Positions 34,936-64,000 of a DNA stretch of 64,000 nucleotides are shown here, in pieces (position 1 is the stretch's first letter; each line of letters starts with the position of its first letter). The notes beneath the pieces were generated by a model. That model had not been told where the DNA came from, ran no database searches, and was given only the letters and a program-made list of their open reading frames with translations. This DNA is from Trissonchulus latispiculum (lineage: Eukaryota > Nematoda > Enoplea > Enoplida > Ironidae): the NCBI GenBank assembly GCA_030248195.1, contig JASAND010028146.1:1-64000 (forward strand). The letters are read 5' to 3'. A program made the translations under genes and the position numbers.

Positions 34936-37900
34936 AATTCTGGGCATGCATTGTGAAATTAATGTGCCGAATTGTAGAAGAGCAGGTTAGCCTGCCCTCG
35001 GTTTTGAATTGAATTGAATTGTATTTCGCCTGCCCTTTTTTGTGTTCTCGAACCAAGGTATCTCATCGGCTAGTTGAGCTAAATGTTAGGTTATATGTTC
35101 ATTTATACATTTATGTTGATGTATTTATACGTTTATATATAACTCGCTTAGTCCTGCAGGGATGGATACTCGGGTCATTTTTTCTGACCCACTCGAATTT
35201 CAAATTTCAAACTCAATTTCAAATTTTCGTAACCCAGACCGAAATGGGCAATAGAATAACGTGACCCTGACTGACTTTATCTTATCATTTTGTGCAGTGT
35301 TTTTACAAAAACGTTTCACATTCAGCAAAATTGGAGCCATTGATCTGATTTTAAAATTTTTTATTTCATCAGCTTTCAGTATGCCCCTTACAAAAGTTTA
35401 CAGTTAGTAGTAATGGGGAGGACAATTGGACATGATTTGGGAGCCATTTTTACTCCCGGTTTTGGGAGCTAATTTGACTCTCGATTTTTGCGAGCCTTTT
35501 TGAATCCAGCTATTTAGGTCTTTGATCCCAACTTTAAAAGGTGATCAAGCTCATGTTTGGGTGACTAATTACCGGCCATATGATGACTACGTTTTTCGAA
35601 GCTATTTTGATCCCAACTTTTTGTTGTATTGTTGGATTTTTTGTATTTTCAAGGAAACCCATTCTTGAAGGTAGTTGTTGACTCAACAATTATTAGCGTT
35701 GACGAAACTAAAAGTGTTCAGCTATGTTCTAATTCTAATTTTAAGTCTTTAGTCACAAAGTCTGCCTAAATCATGTCCAAAACATATGATGTGATCATCA
35801 TATGAAATATCAAACACTTTGTTCGAATATTTATCCTGTTGAAATATTTTCTATTCTCTTACCTGATTCCTAACCTGTTCCGTGTGCCTGAAGAGGACGA
35901 TACAACCCTAGGCAAGCGTACTTACACAGCAAACTAGAAGTAAGGTACACCAATAGACAACTGGTCACCAGGTAACCAAATAATTCTCCGTGACATGTCT
36001 GATTTTGAAATATATAAAAACTCAGCGTCATCTACTTCGACGATACAAAATCCAAGATGCCATCAAATCTCGTCAGTATGATACAAAACGACATTTCCAG
36101 CCTAGCAACCAATCTCTTCCTAAACTGTTTTCATCGAACATGGTTTTAATCAACTCCTTGTCAAGCCCACAGGCTAGATCAACAAGTTGAACATCTCAAC
36201 CAACGTGGAACAAAATTCAACTGCCTGCTTACCGCACTCTGACAAAGAGTCCTGTAGAAATTACATTATACTAAGGCAGACGTACACATGTGCGTAAGTT
36301 TCGCAAAACTTAACTGATTTAGTTCAAATTTGGCATCGAGGAATTTGATTGAATGCATTTCTAATCGAACTGAAGCAAATGTTTAAAACGTTTAAATTTT
36401 TTAAACTTCCAAGGGGGACCAATGTAGTATATACAGTAGCGGAAGACGCTACTACCTCTCCTCCAAATTCCATTTTACGAAGTATTCCGTCATTTCCCTT
36501 CAAAAACACCCAAAACCCCCTTTAAAACGCCTTAAAAACCATTTAATACTGTCATTTTGTGCATTTACTGAGGTGTCTGGTATTTGTCGTGTATTTTCGC
36601 ATGCGAAAATGTATTTTGTATAATGTAGCGCTATCTTTATGGCTTAAACTTTCACGAAAACATTAAAATTATTTATCTCTTTCAGTAGCCGTAAAAATAA
36701 CGCTGCATTTAATTTGTTTTATGGTTGGCTTGTCGAAGATCGAGCACACAAATTTATTTATATCAATTTTGATTTCGCCATCCCGTCTCCCACTCGTAAT
36801 CATGAGTCAACCCGCCTTCAGTTGGAATGTTTCCTTGGTGTCGAGCGGTTACCCATAAAGATTGGGGATCCCTTTTTGACGCAGTTTCTGGGTGTATCAT
36901 CTCTCCAGTTTTCATACTGGGATTCCTAACCCCGCCTTTACTTCTGATCAATTTTCTAACTCACTCATTCCTCCTTTTCCCCCTTTGTGCTCAATCTCAC
37001 CTTTTGACCCCCATTTTCCTCTCTCCCCATTTATTGTATTTTCTGTATCCCCTTCCCCCAATTTCCACTTATTGGTAACCAGTAAGTTTTATTATTATTG
37101 GGTGTCTTTTGTGTTACTCTCGTCTGCTTGTGCTTTTAATTTTTTATATTAAATCGCCAGTTGTCTAACTCGTTATCTGTTTAATTAATTTGACGGTTGA
37201 GCTAATCTCTAATTCCAAATCTAGGTAGACGCCTGGCTAGACTGAGGTAACTTCTGAGCGAGTTATTTAGTACAATCTCCCCCTTTCAAACAGGCGCCAG
37301 TCGGTCCGGCGTCCCCCAAAAAGCATACTCCCCCAAACCTGGGGTTAAAAGAGAGCCGCCTGGACAAAAATCTCGAGGGTAGTCAGGGTTTGTGTTACAT
37401 TGCGCCAGTCCTCACGTAATAGTGGTGGTGCGGTGGTTAAATTCCCTGACCTCACTTATTACACCAGACCAATCAAAAAATTTATTTCCAATTTTGCTAC
37501 AAAGTTGCTTAAGGGAGTTTGAAGATTCGCTGAACGCGAGCCTGAACATCTTTTTGAATTCTACTTTTTGTTAGCTAGTAATAAGCTATATGACTAAGCT
37601 TAAGGTTTAAGTTTATATTCAGCTAACGAAAAGCTGGATCGAAAAACTATTTTTAGATTCGTGTTCAGCAATTCTGAAAACCGTTTTATAAAACTATTTA
37701 GCAACATAGGAGGAAAATTTTTTGGCTTCACTTGGCAAATCTAAAACTTCAAAATCCTTGGAATTTTAAAATTCTGCTGCGGGTAGATAAGAAATGTATT
37801 CAAATGCATTCACACCAAATTTGAAATTTGCGAAAGTAGCTTAACGAGTCTAAACATTTGTTTATATTTAAATTTAGCTTTTATTGTAATTATGTAAAGT

Positions 37901-39267
37901 CAATATTGCTTTGCTCATTATTTTTAGTTCCTGTAATATGTGACTAGGCATAAGTGAAGTAAACCTATATATATATTAGGTTTTCCAATGATACAGAACT
38001 GATACATAACTCTGAATTAAAAGTTCCGGTTATGTCTTCATGGATTATTAGAATTTAGGTTTCTACAAAAAGTTTTATTACTGTAAGTGCCTATTTATTG
38101 AGTGAGTGTATTAGTGTTAGTAATCCATGACGACAGGCAAAACTTCCAAAGGAGTGTATATGTCAAAAGCCGACTATGCGATAGTTGTGACGTCACACTG
38201 TGACGTAATAAGTCTCTAATAGTTACTTTAATCTAGTAGTAACAGCAGCTTGCGTTTTAATACACATGTTGTGTTAAGGTTCTGGTTCGGGTTCGTGATT
38301 TTTGGGCTTTAAGGGGGGCGACTAAAATGGGGGTGTCCTAAATTTCTTGGATCGGTTTCATTTTTTGCATGAATATACACAATCTGCGTGGTCAAAAAAT
38401 ACTTGGTCGTTGGTTCTTGGTTGACTCTCAGTAGCTCGCCAGGCAACTGAGCACCGGTCCGACCCCCCACTCTGACACCCACTATATTTACTTAAAAATG
38501 TCTCCTTGCTGTTTAGTTTAATGAAATCATCTACACTTTTTCATAATCAAAGAAGACATATTGGGTAATATAGACATCGCATTAGCTTTGCTCTAACCCT
38601 AATTTTGTAGACCTATGGGATGTATGTTGCTACTGTAATACCAGTAGATTGGTAACCGACTACTAAGCACTACAGAGTGGGTACTGCGCACAAGGAAAAG
38701 GCAGAACCTGAAGAAGATGTTGTTCCAGTCGACCTGTGAATAACAACCTCGCCAAAACTAGGGAACAACGTGTGAAACCTACCCCAATTATAGACAACAA
38801 CTTCCACAATTATACACTCAAACTAAGCTAGACTGCCAGATTTTATTTATCTACCTACCTATCGAACAAGAAATTCTAAAACCCTAAACTGCAATAAGTT
38901 GGAGGCCAAGTTTTTACTGTAAATTTTTAAGTTCTAACTATTGTAGAAGTACAGAAGAATTCAAGAGTAAATTTTACAGACTACCAGCAAAAGAACACCA
39001 ACTTACAAAATACCAAACAGGGAGGCACAATTAAGCTCCATAAATAGAGCATACAAAGTAGCAAATATAGACAGGAGGACTGATCTGGCCGGAACGACCA
39101 GTTCGGGGGACGGTTAAAAATAACAAGAAGGGAGAGAAAATAATTCAGATTCAACATTCAATAATTGTACAACAGATGCCGTACAGACAAACAAGTAGGA
39201 CTCCTAGGTAAACTAGCAAGTGTGGGGGACAATGTATAGAAAAACAGAGTATGGGGAAATTAACACG
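34936..39267. other. Gene-poor intergenic stretch
   Basis: I find no recognisable gene, RNA or clear repeat pair. ORFs are below about 90 codons and without motifs. A C-rich, CT-rich stretch (36,900-37,080) and a block at 37,240-37,450 with GGCGCCAGTCGGTCCGGCG look distinct in composition, but I cannot assign them. Confidence 0.5.
38188..38208. promoter_or_regulatory. CRE-like palindrome with second half-site
   Basis: TGACGTCA at 38,188-38,195, the consensus CREB/ATF site, followed at 38,201 by TGACGTAA. No gene start is visible nearby, so function is unproven. Confidence 0.2.
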
Positions 39268-39645
39268 TACCGTATTCTCGCGCTTAAGAGAACATGTTCT
39301 CTTAAGTGAAATACGGGCAGAAATGGAAATTTTTCGGATTTCACTTAAGAGAACATGTTCACTTAAGAGAACATGTTCGCTTAAGTGAATGTCCAGTACC
39401 ACTATGAGGCATTAGTATTTTAATTTTTTATATTATAATTAATTACTATTGTCACTGTTTGTGGTATATTTGGTTTGGAAGGTTACTTTATCTTGAAAAA
39501 ACCAGAATTTTTAGGAAATTTGACTTTCAAAAGCAATTCTTCAATTTATGCTTCGGCATTTTCCTGATTTCACTTAAGAGAACACGTTCACTTAACAGAA
39601 CGTGTTCTCTTAAGTGGGTGTTCCCTTAAGCGCGAGAATACGGTA
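39268..39645. mobile_element. MITE with TACCGTATTCTCGCG inverted ends
   Basis: Perfect terminal inversion (TACCGTATTCTCGCG / CGCGAGAATACGGTA), with TA at both outer edges as for Tc1/mariner-type insertion. The interior repeats CTTAAG and AGAACATGTTCT palindromes. A lone end of the same family lies at 15,077-15,110 in the right arm. Confidence 0.75.
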
Positions 39646-41114
39646 GTTATGAGTATAAAGTAGGACCCAACTCAGCCACTCTGTATGAAAGAATACTCTA
39701 AGACTGACTATTTTTTTGTTCTGTCATCAGATCACCCCCCTTGATAACCTGATAACAAATTTTCACTGTTACTGTACGTATATTTTTCTTAGGGCTGAGG
39801 TGTGTCTGTGACGTACGTACGTAATACATTGTGTGAGTGGTATACGTGTTTAGTAGGGTCAACATAGTGAGTTAGTCTAGGGACATTTTTGGGGATTTGA
39901 GTTAGTTTTATAATAAAATCGTAGGTACCTATTTTATCATATCATTTTAATTCGTACTTGGTTTCTTCTGTATCACCTCAATCTCCTGTTTGTATAATTG
40001 CCCTAATTCTATTTTCTCTTTCAGGCACCCCCCATACACAATAATTTCCCCCACTTTGTTCACACTACATTTGTTCCATTTTCTAACCGTAGGTTATTTT
40101 CAAACAAATTTTGGGGTACGTACGTACACGCTGAAAACCTTACCTGATCTTCTGTTTCGTTTTTCTTATTGTATTCGTTATTTTCAGGCTGTGCTGCGGG
40201 CGCAGCAGGAAAAACTGCCTATGCGTCAAGGACCATAGTTTTGAAGCTGGAGCTGCATAATTACACAAAAACTGTAAAAAAAGCCTGGTTTTAGTCCGGG
40301 CTGTGCCGTATATTTTCTAATAAACATCCGTAAAGCAATATCTTAGCAGCCATATAGTAGATGCGCCCAATCTGCGTCACACTCCGAAGTGCGTTACTGA
40401 GCCGTTTAAAGTTATCTGGTGCGCTAGTAGATGGGAGATATCCTAAAGTTTTTACATTCCTCAGCAGGTGTGTTCCAGCTCTATGAAATGGTGTAAAAAT
40501 TATTTCTTGAAAATTCTTCAATCGTGCACAATACTACAGAATTCAATATGCTTTGAATAAAATAACGCGTGTCCGCCAAATTTTAAGCAGTGTCCAAAAT
40601 TCGGTTTTATGCACCTAACAACCTTAATACTTAACAAAGTTTAATGTGTCATCTATGAAATTGTTCGTTAGAATCTGCTGATTCCAAAAATGTTAACAAT
40701 TCCTGATTTCACCGTACTAGAACTGAGAAATTCCGATTTTAGTGGAGCCAGTGATCAGTGCTTAAAGTGCGTCGCCCTAAATTAACTTTTTGCACAAATA
40801 TCCCTAATTTGCATTCATATCTTTTACATGTAAATATGATTCAAATAAATAGAAATACTGGCTCTATAACTTAACCTAAGCCAAAGCTAAGTGCAAAAAC
40901 CACATTCCTAGGAACAATTCTGATCAATTTAATACTAATTTTTTGTTTTCATGACACTTTATTTTTAAGTAAAAGTCGTTGTTTCGTGCTTTAAATCATA
41001 AAATTACATTTCACTAATTGTTATAGTTTAATTTGCAGCTCAAATTCGCTCCAAATAATACAGTACTGGCATTTTAACAAATTTTTCGAAGATCACAGAT
41101 TTTGTTGATTTTGA
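39646..41114. other. No feature recognised
   Basis: AT-rich DNA with short unrelated ORFs only. Confidence 0.5.
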
Positions 41115-41511
41115 TAGTGTTGTTGACCGGCCGAAATTTTCGTCGGCCGGCCGTTACCGGCCGGCCGACCTTCTGCAGACGGCCGGCCGGCCGGCCGTTC
41201 GACGGCCCAACCGGCCAAAAACGGTCGGCTGACGAATCAAAGACTAAAAATGGCCGGAAGGCTGACCGATGAGTGCCAGAATAAGAAATCAAGATATGAA
41301 AATGTATCAGCACAACTTAAAATCGATTTCCTGAGAAAATTTTGATAACCCGCTGAAATATAAGCGCGGCCGGCCGGCCGGTCCTTTACCGGCCGTTCAA
41401 CGGCCGCCTGGCCGGCCTGAAACGGCCGACCGTCCGGCCGAGTGCACCTCTTGGCCGGCCGGTCACCGGCCGCCGACTGGCCGTTTTTCACCCGGCCGGT
41501 CAACAACACTA
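41115..41511. mobile_element. GGCC-rich foldback element, hAT-like ends
   Basis: Starts TAGTGTTGTTGACCGGCC and ends with its complement. Both ends carry dense CCGGCCGG runs that can fold into long hairpins. TAGTGTTG ends match the better-defined element at 53,567. The target duplication here is not clean. Confidence 0.7.
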
Positions 41512-42044
41512 TTTGATATATATTGTTTGTGAACAAGCCAACTACCATATAAAAAATTTTCGTAGCATAAAATTGTAGTAAATGGGAGACATAACGTCTC
41601 AAAGTTTAGTTTTCTAATGCAAATCATAGGAATTGTGAAATGACGCACTTTAGGACACGACCGACGCACTTTAGGGTATAACCCTTTGACAGCGAAAAAC
41701 TTCACTTTTTTGGAAAAAAGAGTTATAACTTACTCTATGTTTTAACTAAGACAGTCAAATTTTAAATAAATGTAGAAGCAGAGGTACTCGAGACTTCTGC
41801 AAAGTTTCATTTTATTAACTTTGATCTTTCTAAAGTTACAGTTTGTGAAAGAGGACACACTTCATGCGTGGACAAAGGGTGACGCAGATTTGGCGTATCT
41901 ACTATAATAACAGCTGTGCGGCAAACCGCCCCAGACCGGTAGCCGCCAGCTGGCCGACCTACGGACTCACCGGACACCGCCACACTAGTCGGGGGTCACG
42001 AAATAGCGACCCACTTCCAACTATGCCTATCGTTCTACTCTTAA

Positions 42045-43525
42045 GGTAGTGATTCCCTTTGGTCACATAAAGTTTGTACCATTATTACTTTTACATTACT
42101 TGGAGTTAAGAAGCCATTTTTATTTTGCAGCTTGACATTTTCTCTGTTTAATGCATACCATGAAACTAGTGTTGCTTTTCTAAAATATTTTTAACACATT
42201 TTAGAAGAAATATAATTTTTCAGATTTTTTGCACTAAAGTAAATTTTTTCGCGAGACATCGGTTATACCATTCGATACCTCCATCAAATAGCTGGGGACG
42301 ATTTTTTATTTATTGTGAAATTGCTCTTCGTTATGGAGAAATAAGCTGAAATGTGTGCGTAACCTGTATTTTGCCTATCTTTCCAAATTCGTCAAGCGAT
42401 TACTTTAACTAGAAAGCAGTAATCCGGGCAACTGAAAAAACGTCCCTGGTGTGAAGTTCGAGTATACTTATGTTAGTAAAATGTACGAACTGTTGAATAA
42501 AACGAGTTGACTGACTAGGATTTAGGATAATACAAGATCACAGGTAACTATCGTGTTGTGCGATGTCGAGAAATGATGACCGTAACCAACTGAAAGAAAT
42601 ATTTAAAAATAACACAATTTACTGTCAAAATTCACCAAAGTAACCAACCAGATCCAAACGATAACTTTCAAGAAATAATTCAAATAAACCAACCAAGACT
42701 CAATAACCTAAAGCAACTTTACCAAACTTTACCAAATTCACAGAACCCCCAAAAAATCGCCAGCGGAACACTACGGAAACCCCCGACTATGTGTCAACTT
42801 CCACTCCCTTCCAACTGACTTGCTCAAGCTTGAACTAATTTTTGAGATTAGCTAATTGACTGATGGATTTAGACAGGACTTGGAAAAATACTGAGCGTTT
42901 GTCAAACTTTGTTAAACTCGAATAAATTTGTATGTTTCTTGTGAGTGCTATCTTCACACTGGGTATATTTGTGCAGAACACATCAGTTAAGTAGCAGCCC
43001 TCCAGCTTGCATGGTGAACGCTCCACAATCTTTGGAAAAATTGGTCGTGTTTTTGCAAAACTACATTTTTCATGATAGCAGCCTACGGGATAGCTGTTGG
43101 AAGACGATCATGCGTCGGATAATTTGCCCCCATGAGACCTTCACATCGAGGACCTTAGTTTGATTTTACGGCTTGCATAGTTCAAGAAATGATGGATTAT
43201 TTGATTTCTGCAAAAATGACAAGTTTTCGACGCCAAAACAAGAAAATCGGCTATATCTCACGGTAGAGAAAAGCTAGAACGTTGCTTTAGAAAGCAAAAA
43301 TATAAAGCTCAATGAGATCTTACGAATGAATATAGTCATAGCTGTATAGCTGCTGCCAAACTTTCAGAAATTGGGAAAAACCCTGACCGGAAATCTCGAA
43401 TTTTTGAATCGGGATTGCGCGGAGGGTGTTAGAACGCTAAAAGAACGTATTTCGGAAAGTTTTGTCAAATTTCATCTTGATTTACGCCACCAACCAACAA
43501 TATGTACCCAAAAGGAATCACCCCC
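42045..43525. mobile_element. TTAA-flanked TIR element (family T2)
   Basis: The ends GGTAGTGATTCCCTTTGG and CCAAAAGGAATCACCCCC are flanked by TTAA (42,041-42,044 and 43,526-43,529). The interior shares long stretches with 3,200-3,960 and its mirror at 15,090-15,800, such as GCTCCACAATCTTTGGAAAA. No transposase ORF, so non-autonomous. Confidence 0.7.
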
Positions 43526-43529
43526 TTAA

Positions 43530-45262
43530 CCAAAACTCCTTTTATTTTGAAACAATAAATACAAGATAGACAAGACAAAGGCGAAGAAAATACAATGTAT
43601 ATACATTAAAACAAAGCAAAAACAACAGCAACTAAAATCATCTCTAAGCTAAATGCAAGTCGTATATACCTCTCAACTAATTAGCAATGCAGAGATTATC
43701 GATTTCATCACTATCTTCTATAAACTCATCAAAAGGTCATGAAAATTGCTAAAACTGTATACAAAATTAGTAAAATTCTTAAAACTGGTACGCATTTTTA
43801 TATACATAATATTTGCATTTTTATAGTATCTATTATCGTAGTTTTTATTTTTATTGTATTTCACACTAATATTTGTAGCTAGATTTACTCTAAAGTCAAT
43901 TTTTTATTTAAGTTTCATCCATTATTTCGTGCACATTACTGAATCAGTTAAGAATTAAAAACCAAAACATTCGTCATAGGTAATTAGAAATAGGTACATG
44001 TGCGCGATTTATCTTCACGTAATTCAATTTCATATATACGTATATATACTTCACATAAAACAGATTAATTAAATTTCCATCAAAATTAGCAAAAAGCAAA
44101 CAGCAGAAAAGAGGTACTATCTACAGATATTAAGCTACAAAGCATCTATATCACATCACAGCAAAAACCATTGCAAGATGTTCGCAATAACAAATACCAA
44201 ACCTCAGAAACTTCAGTTATTTAGTTATACACTTTACCTTTTATAGTTAACGGCAGAACTAAGTTACTGCTGCAAATAATTTTATCTGGTATATATATAT
44301 GCTTAAAATATATCTCAATCTTTTATACCAAACCATTTTTGTGGTCTACTAAATTTTCTCTTTTGAAACGATATTATCTATATATATTCTCAAACGAACG
44401 AAACCCTTTTACATTACGTAATGAAGCTACACTCAATCAAAAGCACATACTCATGTAGTCAGGTAGTCAGATTTAGTGACATACAGCTAACACAAGAACC
44501 CAGAATACTTATTATGACTTTTGTACTAAACATTACATTTTAATTCCCACAATTAATCACATCTTACAAATACCCATCTACACAATTTCCCAAACACAAT
44601 GACTACACATAACAGCTACAACAGAAAATTTCCAAACATGTGGCAAACCATCGGCCAAACAGCGAATATATATTTGCGCAGTTTGCAAAGTTTCCAACGA
44701 AATAATATCTTTTGCTTATAAATCTCACATAGTTTATATGCTGTCTTTTTTCAACTTATAATGCCCCTCCCCTCCCCACTCACATTTTGAAGCTCACAAA
44801 CTGCAAACTTTCAAAAATTTTTCGTCAAAAAATTTGCATTTTAAAAACCACAGGACAACCTTACCTACGTTTGACCGCAGACCCCGCCCCTTCCTTCATT
44901 TATGGCTAGAAGAAGTCCAGCAAAATGCAGAAGAAAAATTTACAAAAATCAACCTAATTTACAGCAAGAAATATATTAATATCACAGAAACATCAAAAAT
45001 GAAACAAACGACAGAAATCCAACCCGTCAAAGAAACACACACAATTTTTAACACTGAAATAGATTTAAACAGCATTCAAGGTCAAAAATATAAAATAAAT
45101 CCCAAGTTTTTTGCATGGCCGGAAAATTCTTACATACAACTGCGGAAAAATTTAGAAAAGAAAAAACTATAAACTTCAGAATCAGGATCCGCAAAAAAAC
45201 TAAAAAAATTATCGACTAAAACCCTCCCCCCTCCCAAACCTTCTAATAGGCTCCTACTACCG
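43530..45262. other. AT-rich stretch downstream of EDEM3
   Basis: Probably the 3' untranslated and intergenic region of the EDEM3-like gene. A plus-strand ORF at 44,834-45,172 (112 codons, Lys/Asn/Thr-rich) follows the A-rich composition and I do not consider it a gene. No clear poly(A) signal could be fixed. Confidence 0.45.
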
Positions 45263-63210
<17,948 letters not shown>

Positions 63211-63419
63211 CTGAATGGAGAAAAAATCTAAACTTAAAATACATTTAAATTTAAATCTAAATTTAAAACAAACAGAAAAAACACTAAGTCATGGAAAAAC
63301 TCTATCAAAAGGATCTAAGCTCAAACCGACAAACTCTACATTTTGTGTTCCAGTAAAGTAATAATACAGGATAATAAACTATAGAAAGAAGGATGTCACT
63401 ACAGCACCTCCGACCCCCA

Positions 63420-63705
63420 AAAATTCGGGCCTGAGGTGGGGACAGAACCCACAACCTTTGGCTAAGAGAAAAGGTTAGAACGATAGGTACCAATTCAAGA
63501 CCATACAAATAGGCCAATAAGTGACATAATATGATACATGCATAAAACATCCTTGGGTTGCAATTACCCTGTACATGCTTGCTACCCAAAACTGATGATA
63601 CGATGGATAACACATGTGAATCACTCACTACGATGTGCTACAGACACAGTCATACAAGTTAGGTGCGTTCCCTCGCTGACCACTCTGCCAGACTGATACT
63701 AGTAT
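63420..63705 (-). repeat. Possible tRNA-derived SINE
   Basis: On the minus strand, TGGCAGAGTGGTCAGCG near 63,690 resembles a tRNA/pol III A box. GGTTGTGGGTTCTGTCCCC near 63,450 resembles a B box. The boxes are about 240 bases apart, too far for a simple SINE, so a later insertion or chance must be allowed. Confidence 0.35.
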
Positions 63706-64000
63706 TCGGCGGGCGTCGTCAGTGGAGTACCGACATACTAGTTGCAGCTTTTGGTTTTTTGAGCCCCCTGATTGAAAAGGAATTGAAAAGCGTTTCTGCC
63801 CTGTGGTCCCATTCACACGTGTTGTTTAGTGTTTACATGCAAACAGAAAACATAGAACCTGACCTCATTGCTGAGACAGGTAAGAGTAAAGTAGAGAGTA
63901 TTTCCAGGCAAGCCTGGTAAGTAGTACGCACAAGGCGTAATATATCTTGAAATAAGTCAAATAAACACCATACATTCTTAATTAATTAGTAAATAATGTG

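Noticed and set aside
44834..45172. 112-codon plus-strand ORF
   Set aside because: Lys/Asn/Thr-rich, follows A-rich composition, no motif, no homologue recognised, and lies in the probable 3' region of EDEM3.

Overview
The window is AT-rich eukaryotic, almost certainly invertebrate animal, DNA. Support for this is a spliced EDEM3-type gene with GT-AG introns, exons of a DEG/ENaC-like channel with C-type-lectin-like exons, and BEL/Pao, tyrosine-recombinase (YR), Polinton-like and several MITE-class mobile elements. I could not assign a phylum from sequence alone. No rRNA, CRISPR array or bacterial-type gene is visible. Most of the window is repeat; real coding capacity is confined to two minus-strand multi-exon genes.

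Region by region. 1-19,046: a giant inverted repeat, with arms 1-9,147 and 9,838-19,046 around a ~690 bp spacer. The arms are made of nested older repeats and differ by substitutions and indels. The left edge of the window cuts the left arm, so the true palindrome may be longer. 17,795-22,373: a decayed YR retroelement (gag with CCHC knuckle, RT-RNase H, tyrosine recombinase) with split direct repeats A1...B1A2...B2; it has jumped into a palindromic 'CAAGAGTAC' element. A partial second copy lies in the left arm. 22,447-28,146: phase-compatible minus-strand exons of a DEG/ENaC N-terminus followed by a C-type lectin-like domain, split by a 1.45 kb TIR element. 29,430-30,870: a decayed Polinton/adintovirus-like capsid-gene cluster. 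31,100-33,500: tandem repeats and foldback elements. 34,000-45,200: gene-poor DNA with TIR elements. 45,263-63,210: the 3' eleven exons of an EDEM3-like ER mannosidase gene (minus strand), whose introns have absorbed nearly every repeat family in the window; its 5' exons lie past the right edge.

The genes do not form an operon or pathway. EDEM3 acts in ER-associated degradation of glycoproteins, and the channel/lectin gene would act at the cell surface. What links the region is the mobile-element load: the same families (TTAA-flanked elements, CAAGAGTAC foldbacks, GGCC-rich hAT elements) recur in the palindrome, in intergenic DNA and inside EDEM3 introns. The most notable items are the diverged giant palindrome, the YR element with its recombinase ORF between A2 and B2 inserted without a target duplication, the possible DEG/ENaC-CTLD composite gene, and a MITE carrying paired p53-type decamers.
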